Below are positions 54,308-64,000 of a DNA stretch of 64,000 bases, piece by piece. The translations under genes were made by a program, and so were the position numbers. Origin of the DNA: Zygnema cylindricum (taxonomy: Eukaryota > Streptophyta > Zygnematophyceae > Zygnematales > Zygnemataceae). The notes below the pieces were generated by a model. The model worked only from the letters and a program-made list of their open reading frames with translations, made no database searches and was not told where the DNA came from. Within the stretch, counting starts at the first letter, position 1. The number at the start of each line of letters is the position of its first letter. Location of the stretch: contig JBBHKE010003464.1 in the NCBI GenBank assembly GCA_037447655.1, forward strand, positions 62,001 to 126,000, given 5' to 3'.

Positions 54308-57300
54308 ATGCTCCACGTGGCAGTGCGTCCTCATTTCTGCGCCGTACCACTTGCCACGTGCTCTCGACGATTGAAGTGTACGCGCTTTGCTAGTGTTTCA
54401 ACCATGACGTCTTTGTCGGTTGACCTGCAAGGGAAGACGGTGCCCGTGGTAGCAGCTCCTGGTCTCTCTGAAGACGTCGTCAGGTGTGGTGCTGCCATGG
54501 CCTTTGCTTTCCCTCAATGCCGCCGTAGGTTCTTGCAGAAGGCAGATGGAAAGAGGCGTTGTCGCGAGTTTTAGTCGTATGTTTTCGTGGATGCATGACA
54601 TGGCTCTGCGGCTTTTGGTGGAGGTGAGAGAGGCAGGCAGGCTGTGGCGTCAGGTCCTTTCCAGCAGTGGCTGGAGCACATGCGGGGGCCTCGCGGCATC
54701 CTCTCTCTCGGAGGCGCTGGAGGGGCTCGCTGCTCTCTGCGGGAAATACTCGTGCAGGTGGGCTGACATTTGTGGCAGGTTTGATGTTGTTTTTAGATTT
54801 TTATATCGGCATTTTACCTGGCAGCTAGCTTTGCTGTTGTTCATATTGCATGGTTCTGTGTAAACATTATGTATTCTAATGTATGTTCATTTATATGTTA
54901 TTCTCACCTTCTTAAAATAGAAAACTTGCTCGTATGCGAACAAATTTGCAAAATTAGTTGTTTGAGGGTTTTGTAGAATTTGTATTTCTTTCTTTTTAAG
55001 GAAGAGAAACTCTGTGAATGTGAACCCGTCACCTCAGTTTGTCTCAGAATATTTCCTGGAACTGAAGGACAGTTTAGATGAAAAATGATATTAAAAGAGT
55101 TTTTAGAAAATAATTTATAGAAGCCATTTGAATTAGTCTTTGAAAAGTACTAGTAGTTCGTCTGAGTCGCCTCAATATGAAAACTAAAGATGAAGTTTCA
55201 ACCTTAAAACTTGTAAGACCCCAGCAAATGTGTTCTCATTGGAAGTTAGAAGAGTTTATAAAACTTAAGCGTAGCATAAATTCTCTTTTGAAAGTGGTCG
55301 ACTTCTTATTGTTTGGCATCCTTTCGTTGGTTCAGCTGAAAGACTCCTAGCTACTCAAGGGGAAAGGGGGATGGTTGGAGCCAGAGTGTGGATATGTTTG
55401 GGAAGCGTGTTGGATTCGTGAAATTCAAAGCAGAAGTCGTGGATGATGCGAGTGGGGCCAAGGTCAGTTCATCTCTGCATTGTTTTCTTGAGACGCAGAA
55501 GAGCTTTTAGGGAGTGGAGAAAATGAAGTTTGTTGCCAGAAACAGGCCATGGATAGGCCTTGAGGAAGTGTTTACCTGAGTGTAGAACTTGTTTTCACTG
55601 TTCATTTGGAGGAGCTCTATTCTTAGCCTCGGCAATTCAAGCTGAAGTCACTTCTACAATAACGAAAAGTGATTGCATGTTTGTGTTAAGATGTATGGCA
55701 CATTGGCGATACCCCTTGCACCTTACCTACTTAGAAGCTAGTCCAGGGAGTTTCAGGATGACAACGGTCTTCGGTGAGACACTAAGAAAACACAGTTAGA
55801 AGCGACCTTGCATATTTAGGTGAAACCATAAGGTTCTATGCCTGTAAGACGGGCAATTAGGGGTTTCATGGTTAGAAGTACACCATTCTCTCCTCAAACA
55901 ACTCAAATACAGATTCCTTTGCCTGTCTTTCATCCTTCCTGTGTTCCCTTTGTCCTCTCCTCCCTCCCTCTCCCTCCTCCCTCCCTCCCTCCTCCCTCTC
56001 CTCCTCCCTCCTCCTCCTCCTCCGTCCCTCCTCCCTCCTCCTCCTCCCTCCTCCATCTTGTCCCATTCCCCGTCCTTCCATTCCATTCCATTCCATTCCC
56101 CCTCTTCCTGCCATTCCATTCCTCTTCATTCCTCGATTCGGAGCGGTGGGCATCCTCATGCTGCTGAGCTGCGGCTCGGAAACCTGGGCGGTGCTCACGG
56201 AACAGGTCCGGCAGCGCAGGACACTCAGGTCCTCCTTATGCTGGAAGAGGCTGTACTTCTTTGGTAGGACTTAGGCAGATGGCTGCATGTGGTGAATGGA
56301 TATGGATAGGAGGGCAGCACATGCTAACATTCGTTAAAAGTGGTATGCACTGGTTAGGGTTGCATTCATCTTTCATGAAACGGTGTCAAATTTGATTGCG
56401 TTAGACGAAATGTTTTCATCAGTCTAGGATATGGATGTCCTTAGACTAGCTTTAGTAACTGTAACTGTCGGTGCAACTGTACGTGCCGTTTGTGTTTGGC
56501 CATTGTCTGGTTAATGTGGACGGTAATTGCCAAATCCGGCGTGCTGTACCGCAATGCTGCTGTCATCTGCCCCAGTTCTGCCCGGAGGCTCCCAAGTGGT
56601 CTGGTCAGATTGGCACGGTTGCTTAGCAGCCGGCCCCTCATAAAGCGGCACATCCTGGGGCGGGATGGTGTTTGGCCGGAGGATAGGCACGTGTCCCTGT
56701 GGGACGAGCCATTTTGGAGCTGCCAGCTGGCATGTTAGATGAGGACGCTGGAGATTTTGTGGGGACTGCTGCAAGAGAGGTGAAATCTGCTCGTCCTTCA
56801 CCGAACTTTAGACTAACTCAGCTTTTCAAGTATATTGGGTAACAGTGCCAGTCTCGCTCCTTAAAGTTGTTGATGAGGTCGTTCAGAAAGTTGGAGCTAT
56901 AGTTCTTTGACTGGGCCCCGACATGGTTCCGCTGTATAGGTGGAGGAAGAAACGGGCATAAAAATTCGAGTAGATGATCTTTTTGACCTGACCTCACTCC
57001 TCGATGAGTCGACTGGGAGAAAAATGTTTCCTTCTCCTGTAAGTTCCTTATTCCCAGGATCTGCAAATAGTCCAGTTATTCGAGATTTCCATGAATGTGA
57101 AATATGTGTTTTATCTGATTTATTTTAGCATTCGTTGAAGTAAACAGTGATTGTCTTTTAGGGAGGAAGAGGATTCCACTTTTTTCGTTATGTCCCCTGC
57201 TTGTCGTTGCAAGGCGAATCGCTCTTAGAAAGCTGCAGTGGACTTCTGTTTGGGGGAAGTGTCGTTTACTTCCATTTTGCCGGAAAGGGGGGGTTACCCA

Positions 57301-58751
57301 GGGGGGGAGTGACGAGGATATCACCTTGTTTCTCTATCGCGGCACCTGCCATCAAGAGGTGTGTACCCTTCAAATTTGAAAGTGGAGTGCCTAATTCACT
57401 GTTGGGTTCTTTCCCTATTTGGCCCAAAAGGCAGGACTGGGGCTGTTTTCCCAGGGAGATTTCACAGGGGATGGAAAATTGTTTTGAAGGAAGGAGATAA
57501 ACCAAGGTAAGCAATTTACCAACACTGCTTCGGGGTTGCAATTGTATCACTTTGTGACAAGAAAATATTGTCCATTTGTCTTTATGTATTTTTTTTAACC
57601 TCTTATCAAACAGGAAGTAAGGATCGATGTGCATTTGGGTATTCCAAGCCGACGTTGCCTACCATAATCAGTATGGGTAGTATTGTAGACAAGAAATTTT
57701 AGGTTCACGCTTTTTATGTCAGAGAAGCTATCAGCTATATGAGTTACATATGCTGTCCAGTTCGTCTCGACTGATTCTGTTCAGGTGAATGCATGGCACA
57801 TTTTCCTGTGGGAAAGAAAACAAGAGAAAATTGCATGTCGTTCCAACGCCTTCCAAATTCAAGACAATGTATTCTAAATCTATTTCATCGCATTGTCACA
57901 AAATCTGCAGAAAACAAAAATGTTTGTTTTGTCTCCCATTTCGATCTTGCAAATTACTTTCCATTTTGTGTCTACATGTTCAGGCAAGCTCTTTTTGTAA
58001 TCATACGTGCATGTTGAGCGAATGACATTGGAATATTTAGATGAAAGAGCTAGGAACTTGCAAAGTTCGTAGTCGAAATTTCCAGAAGGCACTGTCCACT
58101 CTTTAGTTATGTGTGGGCATTTGTGTTGGCCATGAAATAGTAGTAGTGCTATCCAGACTTATTTTAATGGACAGTGTAGGCAAAAAAGAGATAAGTGGGC
58201 CATGATAGAGCCCGAAGACATTGTCGTGTTAGTATTCTGGATGTGTTGTAATCATGAAAATTTTACGGGTACTGCGGTTTTTTCTCTGGTATGACATGCA
58301 GGTTTATTCAAAAATAAAAGGTGTGAATAAATAAGGTTTCTCAATATTGCCGTTTCTCTTGCACATGTATTTAGCTGTACTTGACATGAGAGCTGCTGAG
58401 ATCTTCTGGGAACCAGTATTATTGCTGATGTTTTCATGTGAACTTAGGTTTTCATGCGCACTTATGCTTTGATGTGAGCTTGGTTTAGTGCGAATGAGCT
58501 GTTTACCAGCCCGTCAGTGACGGGCCGTGGTGGGTGTGCACCAGATGGTGGACCAGCTAAGGGGGTCGGAGAAGGGCCTGAGGGCCCATGGGGAGCTGAT
58601 TCGCGTGCGCATGGTGCCCTACAAGGAGCTGTGGAGGAGCTCTGCCGACTGCAAGGTCCTGGCGGCCGTCGCCCTCTATGAGAATGCCAAGAGGAACAGC
58701 CTGCTGCCCGACCCACCCAACATTCCTGTGTGTTTGGCAGCAACCATGTGA
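54308..58751 (+). CDS. NUDX14: Nudix hydrolase 14-like, ADP-sugar diphosphatase, probably plastid-targeted
   Basis: It would hydrolyse ADP-sugars such as ADP-glucose to AMP and sugar phosphate. Exons seen: 54308-54483, 54637-54757, 55385-55462, 56144-56205, 56687-56779, 56940-57038, 57302-57358, 58545-58751. All junctions except exon 3 to 4 keep frame. The start at 54,308 adds 32 residues rich in Arg, Ser and Cys with no acidic residue, a plausible transit peptide before MTSLSVDLQGKTVPVVAAPG (ATG 54,404 is the alternative). Family blocks in order are FQQWLEHMRGPRG, VDMFGKRVGFVKFK, GILMLL..SETWAVLTEQ, RVPVGRAILELPAGM, the Nudix box GDFVGTAAREVEEETGI, LDESTGRKMFPSP, GGSDEDITLFLYRG, and GLRAHGELIRVRMVPYKELW. 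One exon of 3n+1 bases (the VPG.VFARG block of relatives) is not found between 55,463 and 56,143. Confidence 0.88.
55950..56125. repeat. CCT-rich pyrimidine tract and ATTCC repeats in an intron
   Basis: (CTCCCTC)n and (CCT)n runs are followed by about six CATTC/CCATT units just before exon 4 of the NUDX14-like gene, in the interval where one exon is missing. Confidence 0.8.
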
Positions 58752-59745
58752 CGCCTTGTCGTCACAACTTGTGGCTACTGGTTGTCCTACTTGTACGTAC
58801 TTTGAATCACCCATGGCATAAGCAAACAATATGCAGAAAGGGACGAGTGAAAGAGAGGGAAGGTCGGCAAGTCAGGAGTAAGCTGGTGTATCAGTGTAAC
58901 ATACCGTTTTTAACTCTACAAAGCATACCGCACGTGAATTAGATTCATTATGAATTTTGAATGTTTTTTTTTTGTGATCTGACTCCACAAAGCAAAATGA
59001 AATGCATAAACTGTGTGTTCAATTACTGCTGTCGCTTATTGTGCCTTGAGACATGTGACTCTTTGGCAGCTTCTCTTTTTACACTGGTCCTCGGAAACCC
59101 TGTTTTTTGTTCGGTAGTTCAGAGACCAGTGATGCAAGATTTGAATTAATTCAGCATGGATAGTGCAGTTAAAGTGTGTATGATTGTAGAACATCGTGTT
59201 CCACAAACTTATTTTGTGAATTGGTCAAAAGAAATCTTCTGATATCTTTTTGGGACCCATCCGTAGAGTGATTGAACGCACATGGAGCAGATCCAGGGAT
59301 CAAGCAGGAGAACCAGATAGCAAGCACTAGGGGCTTTTGTGGTTTCCCTACCACTCTTAACTTGGCATGTCATGTGACATCAGCATTTACATTAAAGGTG
59401 CCGATTATATTGTTGATTGAGCCAATTGTAATGCATGGGAGATACTAGCATGCAATCGCAGTAAAGCTAAATGGCTGAGAACAAACTGTATATAAAACAG
59501 CACAAAAAACAGTTTAATTTGTCTATTCCAAGCGCAACATTCAACCATCTGGATGTACGGGGACAATGGAAACAAACAGCGAGAAAACAACTGATAAAAT
59601 GAGCAGGTGGGGAAAGCAAATTTATTAGATAGAAGAAAAGTAGTTGAAAGGAATGAAGACATACGAATGAGCAAATTAACGAAGTGCACCAAAAAATTGA
59701 CCAACATAAAAAACAAAAGAAAATGAAAATACCCAAATAAAAAAG
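58752..59745. other. No recognisable gene
   Basis: This is the 3' flank of the NUDX14-like gene. Open frames are short and lack domains; a hydrophobic minus-strand frame at 59,405-59,764 has the composition of random AT-rich sequence. Confidence 0.5.
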
Positions 59746-61214
59746 CTACTTTAACACCCACCACTGAATTAAAAACCTCAATATGTAACCCGTCAAATCC
59801 CCCAACCCCGGCGAGGCATGTTGAGTGAGACCTGGAACATGACGATGACCCATAACTGCAATATTAGGATGGAAGAATGGTGGCCTACACATGCTGCATG
59901 GCCACAAGGAAACGCTAATGGAAAAAGTACGTGAGGAGAGACGGAAGCAGACTGCCAAAGCCTCTCTCCTTTGCAGTCCGCCAACCACAAGTATCTAGAA
60001 ACTCATTCAAAGCAACACTTGGACAACCAAAAATCTCAAATGTCGTCGGGAGGAAATCATCCATAGTATCGCAATGCACATAATCACACACCTCCTATAA
60101 CACACTCACATGTTGGCACTCCAATATGCTTAGCCGCTTGAGCCAAAACTGCAAAATAGCTAGGATTGGTAAGAGCAATGCTCCAAAAACACAATGGGCA
60201 CCGTAAAGCAAAATGATATCAATACACCGCGAAGGGATAATGCATGAAACCTCACTACAAACAAATAGCCCTTCTCAATCCCACCGAAATCTAAGCGCAG
60301 TAGTGAATTGAGGAGGTTCGAAGTGGAGAGGAAATCGTGGGTGTAGCCAAAAGTAAGCTACGGAATCACGGGTCGGGAGGAGAGGAATCGAGCATGCAAA
60401 GTCAGTGAGAAGCGCCTCGAGAAGCTCAAAAAGAGAGGTGGTGACAACCTTTTCAAAAATATATTCTCGCACGTGTATTAGGCTCCGTAATGAGGGTGGA
60501 GAAAAGCAACATATCTATTACAACAATGGGATGAAAAGAATCGACTACTGCCAAAATAGACACCTGGAAAGAGAAGACGCCATCCAAAACACGAGGAGTG
60601 CTAAGAGCAAGGACAAGAGTATCCCCATCTAGGAAACGAGGGACGAGCGTGGAGGCAATAAGACACCAACTCCCCAACAACGTAGCAAGAGCCACACGAG
60701 ATCTAGTAATGTAGTTGGACACCCCACATAGAAAGCAAGAGATTCTCGAATGCAAGCTGGTTGAAGTTTGATGTTTAAGAGTGAGCTAAAAAATAGAAAA
60801 TGGCTACCAACTATAATGTAACATTTAAGGGTAGGTAGGCTTCCAACTATAATAAAACATTCAAAGGGTAGGTAATGTTTACTAGGATGACTCCGAAAAA
60901 AGAAAAACGTTGCGTGGCACTGTTGGTTCAAAATGTCACATTTGCTTTATCCAAAACCTTACAAATGACATTCAAATTATTCATGGCACCAATGTTTTTC
61001 GACAACCACGGCCAATAACTTCTTGAAGAAACCATTGCAGGGCCACGTTTATAATAAAAAGGCCCATGGCAAAATAAATCGTCGAGGGCATCCATGACGG
61101 GATCATCAAGGACATGAAGGGGTGAGATAAAAGAGGTGGGAGGGGAAGTTGGTCATTGTGAAGGGCGGTGGTATGAAACACTTCGCCAAAAGCACAACGC
61201 CATTCGAGGGACAA
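59746..61214 (-). pseudogene. Decayed, unidentified coding-like region
   Basis: Minus-strand frames follow each other with only a few stops and shifts over about 1.5 kb: SLEWRCAFGEVFHTTALHND, WMPSTIYFAMGLFIINVAL, WFLQEVIGRGCRKTLVP, then SLFELLEALLTDFACSIPLL and CDYVHCDTMDDFLPTTFEIF. Cys- and Trp-containing, non-repetitive composition suggests an old coding sequence. I recognise no family. It could be a relic of a transposon-borne gene or a host pseudogene; the evidence is limited to frame continuity. Confidence 0.3.
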
Positions 61215-61429
61215 GAAAGAGAAAAAAACATGAAAAAATAGAGAAAAACCTTAAATCAGAGATTAAATCTCAAGAGAGCGAACAAAACCTCAAAAAAGAG
61301 AAGGGGCCCTCAACAAATAGTAGAAAACCTCAAAAAATAGAAGAAATCCCAAGAGGGAGAAAAAAATTGTGGGTCTTTCTCTTGGTGCCAGTCTTCCTCT
61401 TAGTGTGAGTCCTCCTCTTGATGCGAGTC

Positions 61430-61840
61430 TGAAATTTTGTGGACTCCATCAGCCCACAAAAAGCACATCCCAAAAATTCCTCTCGGATAGTATTGCCCTC
61501 CTTGACTTTCCCAGTTAAATACTCTCCCAAGCAGACACTTCACACAACCACTTTCAACCCTATGAAGATAAGGCTCCCGTGAGCCAAAGTTAAAAATAAG
61601 TATTAAATTTGCTCTTCTAAGCGCTTAGTTATTGCTACTGAAAGTCAACCTTTATATATACACCCTCTCTAGGAGAGACGTACCCAAAAAAAACCCAAAA
61701 AAAGTCCTAGAGCCCTACTCACAACCCTATCTACTGAGCCAACTACCCATCAAAAGATTGTAAAGTACATCCTTTACAAAACTAAAGTACACTAGCTGCC
61801 ATGAGATATGTACGATTTCTATACAGCGCCAGTAATAACA
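61430..61840 (-). repeat. Diverged partial LTR of the C/D copia lineage
   Basis: Starts TGAAATTTTGTGGACTCCAT, matching the U5 end of D (CTGAGACCTCCAT) and of the LTR at 63,856. It continues with the AAGGCTCCCGTGAG and TTTGCTC blocks also present at 35,725-35,775. No primer site lies to its left, so it is a solo LTR or a 3' LTR relic. Confidence 0.6.
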
Positions 61841-63855
61841 TTCTACCCTCCATAACCGACGCCATGGATTTGTCCCTTTCTCTTGTGAAAAATGCATAAA
61901 CAATGCATAGCAAATAAGTACATAAATAACATATATAAATAATAATAAAGAATGCAATCTCACATGAACAAAAGTCTAATCAAAGTATAATAAAAAAATC
62001 AATATATCACTCAAAGTGCATGACCTAATTGACAACCCTAAAATACTACATCTTTGGTCCCTACTTTTCAAACAAGCATTAATGATTCATTTCTAACAAA
62101 GCTCATTCCTATATATGAATTTGTGAGCTGTCAACAAATCACTAACTATCAAAATATCCAACGTAAACCACGTAACTGTCATTAAGTCCTATTTAACCAT
62201 AATAACCTACTACTAAGGGTGGATTTCCATAAGCGAAAAAGTGGGGTTGTTTACTGAGGGCCGTACCGTTTCGTAAATGTCCGTACCTTTTTTTTTTCTA
62301 AGAAAAACATCATTACGGAAAAATGTCTAAGGTTGTAAGCATAAATTCTAACCGTCGGATGACATTACGTTTTTTATCTAAATCGCCACGTCACCTTTTG
62401 ACGACTGTGCACAAGGAGGACACTTCTCAGAGATTGAAAGTGAAAAAATGGGCCGCATGGAAAAGGGAAAAAAAAATCACGATGAGCGCGCGCGTATGTG
62501 AGTTCACGTCGTAATGGCTATGTGCCTTTCGCCAGGGTGGCTGCGAATCCGCCGAAGTTATCCCGTCACGCTCCCACCATAAAAGTTTGTCGCCGCCTTT
62601 TTGTCGTTGCGTTTTGAAATTTTAGGTAGTACATTTAATGCCCTCTGTACGGGTCATTAATTACCTTCACTGGTACATATATTACCCCCGCTTGTACATT
62701 TATTGCCTCTGCTCGTACTGATATTGCGTTCAGACTTTACATTCTAAGATTTTTTCAAGATTTTAAGCATCTTATATTAACCTACGTGTTAACAACCAGA
62801 ATGAGCCACGCAAATAAAAAGTGGTTTACTGAGAAGACCTAATGGAAGGCACGCCCTTCAGTAAAACCTTCCGTACAATTACAGAAGCGCATAATGGAAA
62901 GCCACCCTAAAAATAAACTAATCGTAAGTGTACACCTGAGAGTCAACCAATCGTAAGCATACACTTGTCTGCAAGTACGACACAAAACACACACAAATTC
63001 AATTGTCTTAACCCTCAATGACCACGTATATAGAAAATGAATTAATAATCACTAATTTAGTAATCAACATATGACAAAACATTGTTGTTCCAAATATTTA
63101 AATAAGACACAAAATCGTATGAGGAGTAAGTTGACGTGAGTCCTAAATTTTATTCAAAGCATCTAGGACGTCTAGAAATATACATCGTGTGATTGACACG
63201 TCTGCAAAATCCGGCCGCTAAATGACTGGTTGCTTAATCACTTGAAGATAAATCCCCATGGTGAACCAACATTGTATAAGTATGGTAAACTTAATAATAT
63301 GTCATCAAAGAGTGCGATCCCTGAAATATATCGCCGGACACCTAGCGTCCTCCAAATGTACCACAAACCATTTGTCCAAATGAAATCGTATATTCCAAAT
63401 CCTTTCCGTACCCAAACCGTGTCTTTTGCAAAAAATGCAGTTTATCACATATAAAGTACACGTCATTTGCGATAAATGTCGCCGGTCGGAAATAAAGTAC
63501 ACATGTCCAAGTAAGACGCTTCGTACCTGTGACGTACATATTCAAACAATTTGTACATTTCACATCGGATCACTTCGCGATAAGCCGTCCATTTCCCAAC
63601 ACATTCCGCGCCACTCACTTAGTCTCTCACGTCCCTTTAATTTAACCTGTACATTTAAAACCCCATTCCGCAAATCGATTTGAACCACCATTCGAGTCAC
63701 CACATTACTTTCGGAATAAATTACGCACCTGAACAGGCGCACGCACGAAACATCGCGTACGCACGAAACGTTGTGTACGCACGAAACTAACATTTCAAAA
63801 AAAACACTTTAGGTACGAGTCCTTTATGTACGTATAATTCTTTAGTTACGAGTCC
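61841..63855. other. No recognisable gene
   Basis: AT-rich sequence with weak internal repetition of GTACATTTATTGCC-like units at about 62,625-62,715. No domain in any frame. Confidence 0.5.
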
Positions 63856-64000
63856 TGTAATTCTGTGACCTCCATTGGCCCACAGAATGTCCAGCTTATA
63901 TGAAGCCTCTATGATAATATTTTCCCCTATGGATTTCAGATCAAATAGAAGCCACACGGTCAGACAAGAGTTCTAACAAACTTCACCCATGTGAAGGCCC
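63856..64000 (-). repeat. LTR of the C/D copia lineage, cut by the window edge
   Basis: Begins TGTAATTCTGTGACCTCCAT, the U5 end, including the in-frame ATG GAG GTC found in element D. It matches 35,587-35,735. The primer site GGTTATGGGC is absent on its left, so it is either a solo LTR or the 3' LTR of an element that lies to the right of the window. Confidence 0.75.

Larger units (their letters stand above)
51630..54360. promoter_or_regulatory. Cluster of CACGTG (G-box/E-box) hexamers
   Basis: CACGTG starts at 51,631, 51,694, 51,738, 51,826, 51,981, 52,144, 52,178, 52,259, 52,314, 52,487, 54,314 and 54,355: twelve in 2.7 kb against an expectation of under one. They cover the first exons and introns of the succinate-CoA ligase gene and the start of the NUDX14-like gene. 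In plants this core binds bZIP and bHLH factors. A role here is inferred only from the clustering. Confidence 0.5.

Noticed and set aside
59405-59764. Phe/Leu-rich minus-strand membrane protein
   Set aside because: Overlapping frames give equally hydrophobic products, as expected from A/T-rich noncoding DNA.

Overview
The window looks like nuclear DNA of a green, plant-lineage eukaryote, most likely a streptophyte (charophyte) alga. It carries two intron-rich genes with clear land-plant relatives: a mitochondrial succinate-CoA ligase beta subunit and a NUDX14-type Nudix hydrolase. It also carries a plant-style C-terminal RING protein, several Ty1/copia elements, and a Ty3/gypsy element with an embedded cytosine-5 DNA methyltransferase, an arrangement reported from charophytes and dinoflagellates. 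I cannot fix the genus; a zygnematophyte such as Closterium is only a guess.

Positions 1-39,300 are a nested retrotransposon graveyard. The oldest layer is two same-family Ty3/gypsy copies on the minus strand, G1 (1-1,735 plus 18,570-18,945) and G2 (about 18,946-22,940 plus 29,356-30,236, perhaps also 36,719-37,310). G2 reads gag, aspartic protease, DNA methyltransferase, reverse transcriptase, then breaks off and fuses to G1 gag. Copia element E (1,741-18,564, minus) interrupts G1 gag. E is itself interrupted by two members of one copia family, A (2,831-8,965, minus) and B (11,734-17,530, plus). Copia element C (22,941-29,350, plus) interrupts G2 gag. Its relative D (30,237-36,652, minus) lies beside it. 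Target-site duplications are readable for E (TATAA), A (CAGTC), B (CTTTG) and C (CGTAC), but not for D. All are broken by stops, frameshifts or deletions.

A, B, C and D share two unusual traits. Their primer binding site matches the anticodon arm of initiator tRNA-Met rather than its 3' end. In A, B and D, and in the 3' LTR copy of C, the Gag frame opens inside the LTR and is translated straight through the primer binding site; in the 5' LTR of C the LTR start has become ATA. E uses an ordinary 3'-end tRNA-Met site, but its upstream LTR is a hairpin-like palindrome, so both outer ends of E are U5 ends.

Positions 39,300-44,990 are AT-rich and microsatellite-rich, with a fold-back element and a small terminal-inverted-repeat element, and no convincing gene. 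The gene island is 45-58.8 kb: a RING protein (+, 44,995-46,593), succinate-CoA ligase beta (-, 48,849-52,285, 12 exons) and a NUDX14-like ADP-sugar diphosphatase (+, 54,308-58,751, at least 8 exons). The last two are head to head across 2.0 kb that holds a 442-bp TA-flanked inverted-repeat element between two copies of a 262-bp repeat, and CACGTG boxes are strongly clustered there. From 58.8 kb to the end there are only decayed coding-like sequence and LTR relics; an LTR runs off the right edge.
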